The notes under the pieces were generated by a model. It worked only from the letters and a program-made list of their open reading frames with translations. It was not told where the DNA came from and ran no database searches. This document shows, piece by piece, positions 4,802 to 9,425 of a DNA stretch of 9,425 nt. The position numbers and the translations under genes are program-made. This DNA comes from an uncultured bacterium (GTDB lineage Bacteria > Actinomycetota > Coriobacteriia > Coriobacteriales > Coriobacteriaceae): assembly GCA_905215195.1 (NCBI GenBank), contig CAJMPF010000051.1:1-9425 (forward strand), written 5' to 3'. How positions within the stretch are numbered: the first letter of the stretch is position 1; each line of letters starts with the position of its first letter.

Positions 4802-6157
4802 CTACTTCGGTGCATTCCCGCTGCGGTCGCGCTCGCTTTGCTCTACGCGCCACTCTTCCCAGCCGCGCCCGGCAGGCTGCCAGAACGCACCGCGCTCCAG
4901 CCCCTCGGGCAAATAGCGCTGATCAACCCAGCCTTCGGGATAATCGTGCGGGTATTTATACACACCGTAGTCGTCGCTGCCTGGGCGATGGCGATCGCGC
5001 AGATAACTCGGCACCTCGCGAAGCCCACTAGAATGGATATCGGCCAGCGCCGCATCAATCGAAGCCTCACACGCGTTGGATTTAGGGGCCAAACACACAT
5101 AGAGTGCAGCCTGAGCCAGGTTAATGCGGCACTCGGGATAGCCAATGACCTCGGCAGACTTAAACGCGGCATGTGCCACCAAAAGCGCCTGCGGGTCGGC
5201 GTTGCCAACATCCTCAGAAGCCTGAATCATAATACGACGAGCGATAAACTTAGGATCCTCCCCCGCGTCAATCATGCGCGCGAGCCAATAGATCGTGGCA
5301 TCGGGGTCGCTACCGCGCATGGACTTAATAAATGCACTGATGATGTCGTAGTGCATGTCACCGTTTTTGTCGTACGAAAAGCCACGACGCGGGTTGGCAA
5401 TCTTAACGTCATCCACGGTAATGGGATAGCGCTCCCCCGCCGCCGGCGCCGGCGTTCCCTCGGTATCGGGACGTGTGACGGCAATCTCGCTCGCAAGCTC
5501 GAGCGTCGTGAGCGCCGAGCGAGCGTCACCCGCTGCCAGCGTGCAGATGGTCTTAACCGTATCCACATCGGCCGAGAACTTACCGTTCAGGCCATGCGGA
5601 GCCTCGAGCGCACGCTCGATCAGCGTGGCTATGTCCTCGTCCTTAAGGTGTTCAAGTTCCACCACACGACCACGCGAGAGCAACGCCGAGTTGACCTCGA
5701 AGTACGGGTTCTCCGTCGTGGCACCAATCATAATGACGGTACGGTTCTCAACTGCATGCAGCAGGGCATCCTGCTGCGACTTGGAAAAGCGATGAATCTC
5801 GTCGATAAACAGGATAGTGCGACGGTCATACGTATTCAGACGCGTCTTGGCCTCGTCGATCACGCGGCGCAAGTCCTTCACGGTGCCCGTCACAGCGCTG
5901 ACCTCGACAAACTCGCTCTTAGTATGGTTGGCGATAATATGGGCCAGCGTCGTCTTACCCGTACCGGCCGGCCCATACAAAATCACACTGGAAAGCACGT
6001 CGTGTTCGATCGCGGCACGCAACCATGAGCCCTTACCGACGGCCTTTTGCTGGCCCACATACTCGTCGAGCGAATTGGGGCGCATACGCACCGCAAGCGG
6101 CGCATTCTGAAAGGAACGCTCGCGCGTCGAAGCAGAAAAAAGGTCGTCCATAGCCAT
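4802..6157 (-). CDS. rarA: Replication-associated recombination protein A (MgsA/RarA AAA+ ATPase)
   Basis: A cytoplasmic clamp-loader-like AAA+ ATPase that acts at stalled or damaged replication forks and interacts with single-strand binding protein. From the ATG at 6157 it is 451 residues, normal for the family. Visible elements: APLAVRMRPNSLDEYVGQ (19-36), Walker A GPAGTGKTT (62-70), Walker B LFIDEIHRF (116-124), sensor 1 GATTENPYFEVNSALLSR (145-162) with the arginine finger at the end, GDARSALTTLE (210-220), then the tetramerisation/MgsA C-terminal region with DPDATIYWLARMIDAGEDPKFIARR (284-308) and ASEDVGNADPQAL (313-325). The start is uncertain. ATG 6157 (MAMDDLF) and ATG 6151 (MDDLF) are both plausible, and neither has a strong Shine-Dalgarno site. 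A TTG at 6169 seems less likely. dgt lies 54 nt upstream and the DUF948-like gene 100 nt downstream. Confidence 0.96.
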   Translation of the reverse strand: MAMDDLFSASTRERSFQNAPLAVRMRPNSLDEYVGQQKAVGKGSWLRAAIEHDVLSSVILYGPAGTGKTTLAHIIANHTKSEFVEVSAVTGTVKDLRRVIDEAKTRLNTYDRRTILFIDEIHRFSKSQQDALLHAVENRTVIMIGATTENPYFEVNSALLSRGRVVELEHLKDEDIATLIERALEAPHGLNGKFSADVDTVKTICTLAAGDARSALTTLELASEIAVTRPDTEGTPAPAAGERYPITVDDVKIANPRRGFSYDKNGDMHYDIISAFIKSMRGSDPDATIYWLARMIDAGEDPKFIARRIMIQASEDVGNADPQALLVAHAAFKSAEVIGYPECRINLAQAALYVCLAPKSNACEASIDAALADIHSSGLREVPSYLRDRHRPGSDDYGVYKYPHDYPEGWVDQRYLPEGLERGAFWQPAGRGWEEWRVEQSERDRSGNAPK

Positions 6158-6190
6158 CCCGTGTATCAATCAAAAACGTTTTCCACTAAC

Positions 6191-6196
6191 AGTATA
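6191..6196 (-). promoter_or_regulatory. Possible -10 box for rarA
   Basis: TATACT on the minus strand lies 33 nt before the rarA ATG at 6157, in an AT-rich gap after dgt. No convincing -35 hexamer is found 16-18 nt upstream, so rarA may also be read through from dgt. Confidence 0.25.
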
Positions 6197-6211
6197 CCGA
6201 ATTTATACGAA

Positions 6212-7459
6212 CTACCGTTCGTTAATATAGGTACGGTGCGGAAACTTCAATCCCGGAAACAGCTTGCTCGTGAGCTCGCAGAAATAACCGTCCGTCATGC
6301 TCGCAATGTAATCCACGACCGCCTGGTCCTTATCGTTCTGCCAGGCATAGGCGCGATCGTAGTAGGAAAGCTGCTGCTCGATGCGAGAAATGTGGTGTTT
6401 AAAGATATACGAGGACTCGTCACCTTCGTTTATATCCTGCAGGCAACGGTCGTAAAGCTTTTCGAAGGCTTCGCGCAGCTCCGCCTCGGAGTCGCCTTCG
6501 ATACCGCCCTTGCTATAGATCTTCTCGTAGTTCTCGCGCTTGGCACGGCGGATCTCCTCAAACAGGTCCTCGCTCATCTCGATGCGCGGCTTACCATAGC
6601 TATGCTCCACGATATCGACGGAAGCGTGCGTAAGGATCCAACTGTTGTAGGCACCGCCCCGGCCATCATCAAAAGCGTCGGGTGACAGCAGGCCCGCCGC
6701 GATCGCATCCTGACGGTCACGACCGACGTAGGCAAGAATATCCGAAATGCGAACGACGCAGCCCTCGAGCGTCATGGGACGCAGATGCTCAATTGCGCTA
6801 TAGCCCATGGCAATGCAATCCTCAACCGTCTGGTCAAACTGGTCAAAGGAGCTCATGTCCGAGAGCTCAAACACACGCTGCTCGTACTCGCCGTTATGGC
6901 ATAGCACGCCGTCGAGCGTCTGGAGCGACACGTTGCGGCCAAACAACGCGTCGAGCACGCGGACCGACTGCACGTTATGGAAAAAATAACGCCCCGTACG
7001 CTCATGATAGATATCGTTGAGGAAGCGCTCGCCAGCATGGCCGAAAGGCGTGTGTCCCAAGTCGTGGCCCAGACCAATCGCCTCGATCAGATCGCAGTTG
7101 AGCCCCAGGGCGCGACCGATATCGCGCGCGATGCGCGAGACAAGCTGCACGTGCAGACCGCGGCGTGACAGGTCGTCGTTGCTGCGAAAACTGAAGACCT
7201 GCGTTTTGCCTGCATAGCGGGTGTATGCGGGCAGATGCAAAATCTTTTCGGTATCGCGCATAAAGGCCGGACGCATAAGCGTGCCTTTGTCGGCAGCGCG
7301 ATCAATACGACGAATGACCTGATCGTCGTTGCAACGATACGGGTTGACGGCACCCGAAGCACGATCGGCGGAAATGCGCTCGACCAGCTCGGGCGACAAC
7401 GCCGAGGGAATACGGTCCATGCGCGCCTTAATGACGGCCGTTTCTTGATTAGTTGCCAT
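6212..7459 (-). CDS. dgt: HD-domain deoxyguanosinetriphosphate triphosphohydrolase-like protein
   Basis: Family members hydrolyse dGTP or other dNTPs to the nucleoside and triphosphate, limiting the dNTP pool. The protein is 415 residues. The N-terminal part shows EKILHLPAYTRYAGKTQVF (71-89). The HD metal site is complete: His103 in RRGLHVQLVSRIARDIGRALGLN (99-121), His132-Asp133 in EAIGLGHDLGHTPFGHAGE (126-144), and Asp240 in VVRISDILAYVGRDRQDA (235-252). The HVQLVSRIAR wording differs from the classical HTLEV form and matches what I recall of the Clostridia/Coriobacteria branch annotated as 'dGTPase family', so the exact substrate is not certain. The ATG at 7459 follows AAGGAG (7466-7471) with a 6-nt spacer; an upstream in-frame alternative start at 7486 would run through this ribosome site. 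The prepilin peptidase gene ends 31 nt upstream with no terminator between, so the two may be co-transcribed. A small inverted repeat (6207-6222) covers the stop codon. Confidence 0.88.
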   Translation of the reverse strand: MATNQETAVIKARMDRIPSALSPELVERISADRASGAVNPYRCNDDQVIRRIDRAADKGTLMRPAFMRDTEKILHLPAYTRYAGKTQVFSFRSNDDLSRRGLHVQLVSRIARDIGRALGLNCDLIEAIGLGHDLGHTPFGHAGERFLNDIYHERTGRYFFHNVQSVRVLDALFGRNVSLQTLDGVLCHNGEYEQRVFELSDMSSFDQFDQTVEDCIAMGYSAIEHLRPMTLEGCVVRISDILAYVGRDRQDAIAAGLLSPDAFDDGRGGAYNSWILTHASVDIVEHSYGKPRIEMSEDLFEEIRRAKRENYEKIYSKGGIEGDSEAELREAFEKLYDRCLQDINEGDESSYIFKHHISRIEQQLSYYDRAYAWQNDKDQAVVDYIASMTDGYFCELTSKLFPGLKFPHRTYINER

Positions 7460-7490
7460 GGCATGCTCCTTAAAAAGGATGCGCAATCAG

Positions 7491-7913
7491 TTACAATGTG
7501 CAGCCCACGACCTCGATTATGGCAAAAATCGGCACTAAAAACGGGAGCAATGGCAGGGAACGCGATTTTATGAAGAGGCAGGAGAGGGCCAGGACCAGGA
7601 GCGAGACGGCAAATGCCACGATGCCGCCCATAGGGTCGAGCGTGCAAAGCGCGAAGAGTGCTTTGGCGTCCCCCATGCCAATCCCCGGGGCTTGGCGAAG
7701 GCGCCGCCAGAGCGACTCAGTAAGCACAAGGGCAAGGTAGACGATGACCGCAAGACCGGCGTGGTCAAGCGCCGTGGTAACGCCCTTGTCGAGCCAGACG
7801 CCTGCCAACGCCGCCACCGCACACACGCCGGCAAGCTCATTGGGAAAGCGTCGCTCACGGGCATCAATCGCCACACCAGCAAAGGCGCAAATCCAAAACG
7901 GGATATAGACCAT
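7491..7913 (-). CDS. Prepilin peptidase, A24 family, peptidase domain only
   Basis: An integral membrane aspartic protease of the type IV prepilin/preflagellin peptidase family, which cleaves the leader of type IV pilin-like proteins at the cytoplasmic membrane face. It is 140 residues. The two catalytic aspartates are present: Asp17 in AIDARERRFPNEL (15-27) and Asp82 in the GxGD motif GIGMGDAK (77-84). Hydrophobic segments lie at about 3-16, 27-41, 52-66, 84-112 and 121-138, and LPLLPFLVP (120-128) is the typical late family motif. The N-terminal zinc/methyltransferase domain of PilD is absent, so this is the short CpaA/TadV-like form. The ATG at 7913 has GGAGG (7920-7924) 6 nt upstream; a longer start at 7958 would run into the terminator hairpin. 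No pilin, ATPase or Tad gene is in the window, so its substrates are encoded elsewhere. Confidence 0.9.
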   Translation of the reverse strand: MVYIPFWICAFAGVAIDARERRFPNELAGVCAVAALAGVWLDKGVTTALDHAGLAVIVYLALVLTESLWRRLRQAPGIGMGDAKALFALCTLDPMGGIVAFAVSLLVLALSCLFIKSRSLPLLPFLVPIFAIIEVVGCTL

Positions 7914-7945
7914 CGAGCACCTCCTCGAGCTGCATCGCAAAAGCA

Positions 7946-7986
7946 AAAACCACCACAAAGGTGCCTGTCCCCTTTGCGGTGGTTTT
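7946..7986 (-). terminator. Strong hairpin terminator of the glycosyltransferase gene, REP-like palindrome
   Basis: Two 16-nt arms (7946-7961 and 7971-7986) pair with a single mismatch (A7955/C7977) around the 9-nt loop TGCCTGTCC. On the minus strand the hairpin begins 8 nt after the glycosyltransferase stop and runs into TTTTTGCTTTTGC, which fits an intrinsic terminator. The plus strand also ends in TTTT (7983-7986), so it may be bidirectional. The core (AAAGG-TGCCTGT-CCCCTTT) resembles GGGGACAG-type dispersed palindromes I recall from Coriobacteriia and other genomes. Confidence 0.8.
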
Positions 7987-7994
7987 GGTGGTGG

Positions 7995-9290
7995 TTATTT
8001 GGCGCCTTGCATGACCTCGTCAAGGGTAACGTTGACGGCGTGCTGCGTCGGCACCCAGTCGACCTTCAGGAACAGCGCGGCCACCGTGATGGGGATATAG
8101 CTGAACATAAAGATCGGGAAGGTAAACAGGTTAGTCACCAGACGCCACTTTTGCGCGCAGTGAATGTGCTTGTACTCAAAGATAGTCGTGAGCAGCGCCA
8201 GGATAAAGAAGGTCTGATACATCATCACGAAGGTCATAATGAGCGAGGCGGCACAAGCCTGCATCTCGACCTCGGTGGCCAAGAAGCCGTGCGAAAGCCC
8301 GCCCACGATGAGGAAGGTCGCGTTGGCGAGCATGGAGATCAGGGACAGCAGCATGCCCGGAGCGATGGTCATAAACATGTCGTAGGCGGCAAAGCGATGA
8401 TAGCGGAAGGTCGACTTGACCAAGTGCTTACCATAGGTAAAGAATACCTGGTAAAAGCCTTTAGTCCAACGCATGCGCTGTTTCCAGGACGCCTTAAACG
8501 TCACCGGCTGCTCGTCAAAGAACTCCGCCGGCGCATAACCGATGCGGATGCCGTGAATGGCGCAGAACGTGGTGAACTGGATATCCTCGGTCAGCGTATG
8601 AAACTGCCAACCATGCATGCCCTCGATAACGCTGGCGGAGATGAGGTAGCCCGAACCCGAGACGGCGCAGGACGTCTTGCAGATATTACGCGCGTTGTTG
8701 AGAAAGCGTGCCTCACGCAGATACCAGGTGGCATTAGCTGCCGAGACCCACGAGCTGCCGAAGTTCTTGGAGTTGCGATAGCTCGTGACCACATGGAAAC
8801 CCTGGTCAAAGGCATCGTTCATCTTAGACACGTAATCGCGGGAGATAACGTTGTCGGCATCGAAGATGAAGTAGCCCTCAAACGTGTCGGGATACTCGTT
8901 AAGGATACGGTCGAAACCAAAGTCCATGACCCAGCTCTTGCCCTTACGGGCCAGGTCATTGCGCTCGTAAACAATGGCACCGGCCTCGCGCGCGAGCTGC
9001 GCCGTGTTGTCGGTGCAGGCATCGGCGACCACGAAAACCTCGATGAGCTCGGACGGATAGTCCTGGTCCTTGATGGAGCGAACGAGGTTGGCGATCACGG
9101 CCTCCTCATTATGCGCCGCGATAAAAAAGGCATAGCGATGGAGTTTTTTGGCCTTGGGAGGCGCGACCTCGCCACGAAGAGCGCCAATGACAAAGAAGAC
9201 CACCTGGTACAGAAAGCAGACCGTGAGCAGCGTGACGACAATCTGGTTGAAGATCACGATGGGTGTGTTGGTTTGTAAAAAGGCGAGCAT
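7995..9290 (-). CDS. Membrane glycosyltransferase family 2, processive type
   Basis: A 431-residue GT2 enzyme that transfers sugar from a nucleotide-sugar to a growing glycan at the inner face of the membrane. It has an N-terminal membrane helix (about 11-37). The GT-A domain holds FFIAAHNEEAVI (55-66), the aspartate of VVADACTDN (87-95), the DxD motif FIFDADNV (141-148), the acceptor-site TED (234-236) and the Q/RxxRW motif QRMRW (271-275). Three or four C-terminal membrane segments follow (about 303-333, 345-371, 386-409). The Q/RxxRW motif and size (IcaA 412, HasA about 417, PgaC 441 residues) suggest a polysaccharide synthase, but the sugar cannot be told from sequence. The ATG at 9290 has GGGAG (9296-9300) 5 nt upstream; a TTG at 9305 overlaps that site's upstream region and is less likely. 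It is apparently monocistronic, with its own terminator, and no export or modification partner is in the window. Confidence 0.93.
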   Translation of the reverse strand: MLAFLQTNTPIVIFNQIVVTLLTVCFLYQVVFFVIGALRGEVAPPKAKKLHRYAFFIAAHNEEAVIANLVRSIKDQDYPSELIEVFVVADACTDNTAQLAREAGAIVYERNDLARKGKSWVMDFGFDRILNEYPDTFEGYFIFDADNVISRDYVSKMNDAFDQGFHVVTSYRNSKNFGSSWVSAANATWYLREARFLNNARNICKTSCAVSGSGYLISASVIEGMHGWQFHTLTEDIQFTTFCAIHGIRIGYAPAEFFDEQPVTFKASWKQRMRWTKGFYQVFFTYGKHLVKSTFRYHRFAAYDMFMTIAPGMLLSLISMLANATFLIVGGLSHGFLATEVEMQACAASLIMTFVMMYQTFFILALLTTIFEYKHIHCAQKWRLVTNLFTFPIFMFSYIPITVAALFLKVDWVPTQHAVNVTLDEVMQGAK

Positions 9291-9322
9291 GCAGGCTCCC
9301 AGCAACGCGTAACGTAAACAAT

Positions 9323-9354
9323 CGTATATCTTACCGCAGGCTTACCGAGTTCAA
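9323..9354 (-). promoter_or_regulatory. Possible promoter of the glycosyltransferase gene
   Basis: On the minus strand TTGAAC (9349-9354) is followed by TAAGAT (9328-9333, 15-nt spacer) or TATACG (9323-9328, 20-nt spacer). Both spacers are off the ideal 17 nt, so only the general region is supported. It lies in the AT-richer gap directly before the ribosome binding site, with no other gene in between. Confidence 0.25.
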
Positions 9355-9409
9355 GAAACCACCTAATACTCCTTGATTATCGACTTTATCCGAACACCTC
9401 CCACATTCA

Positions 9410-9425
9410 TCCGCACATGTGCGGA
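9410..9425. repeat. Perfect 16-bp palindrome at the window edge
   Basis: TCCGCACATGTGCGGA is identical on both strands and ends exactly at the last base, so it could be longer. On the minus strand it is not followed by a T-tract, so it is not a terminator in that direction. It could be an operator about 120 nt before the glycosyltransferase start, or a plus-strand terminator if Ts follow outside the window. Confidence 0.6.

Noticed and set aside
4691..6028. Long plus-strand open frame (445 codons) opposite rarA
   Set aside because: rarA on the other strand has every family motif. The plus-strand product is a basic, low-order sequence with no recognisable domain; such open frames are a by-product of GC-rich codon bias.
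6207..6222. Inverted repeat ACGAAC-TACC-GTTCGT as a dgt terminator
   Set aside because: The stem is only 6 bp, lies over the stop codon and has no T-tract afterwards.
7692..9278. Long plus-strand open frame (528 codons) opposite the glycosyltransferase and prepilin peptidase genes
   Set aside because: It crosses two clear minus-strand genes and the terminator between them, has no ribosome site, and yields no recognisable motif.

Overview
The window looks like a chromosomal segment of a GC-rich Gram-positive bacterium of the Actinomycetota. Coriobacteriia, perhaps Collinsella or a close relative, is the best guess. This rests on roughly 60% GC in the genes, strong AGGAG-type ribosome binding sites, a group 3 (SigB/SigF-like) sigma factor, and a rarA - DUF948 - ... 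- alaS gene order that I recall from actinobacterial genomes. The assignment is an inference; there is no rRNA gene to anchor it. I see no tRNA, rRNA, CRISPR array, insertion sequence or phage gene.

Ten protein genes were found, nine on the minus strand. Reading in the direction of transcription (right to left): a membrane glycosyltransferase of family 2 (7995-9290), ending in a strong hairpin terminator that is also a near-perfect repeat-like palindrome (7946-7986); a stand-alone prepilin-type peptidase (7491-7913); an HD-domain dNTP triphosphohydrolase, dgt-like (6212-7459); the clamp-loader-like AAA+ ATPase RarA/MgsA (4802-6157); and then a tightly packed block. That block holds a DUF948-like membrane coiled-coil protein (4108-4701), a small RsbW-like anti-sigma protein (3738-4115), a SigB/SigF-type sigma factor (2945-3736) and an AI-2E family membrane transporter with a long acidic tail (1536-2948). 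Genes in this block overlap by 8 and 4 nt or are 1 nt apart, so they are almost certainly one operon. At the left edge lies the first 365 codons of alaS (1-1095), which runs out of the window.

The one exception to this orientation is a small plus-strand gene (1290-1529) encoding a two-helix, 79-residue membrane protein. It has a perfect TATAAT box, an excellent Shine-Dalgarno sequence and a GC content near 43%, far below its neighbours. It converges on the sigma operon with only 6 nt between stop codons. The first strong minus-strand terminator after the sigma operon lies beyond this gene (1168-1197), so read-through from the operon would be antisense to it.

The most interesting part is the regulatory cassette. 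The anti-sigma protein has the outline of an RsbW/SpoIIAB-type GHKL protein but seems to have lost the key ATP-binding residues. There is no RsbV/SpoIIAA antagonist next to it, so it may control its sigma factor by something other than classical phosphorylation-based partner switching. dgt and rarA are housekeeping functions in nucleotide-pool control and replication-fork maintenance; alaS is essential for translation.
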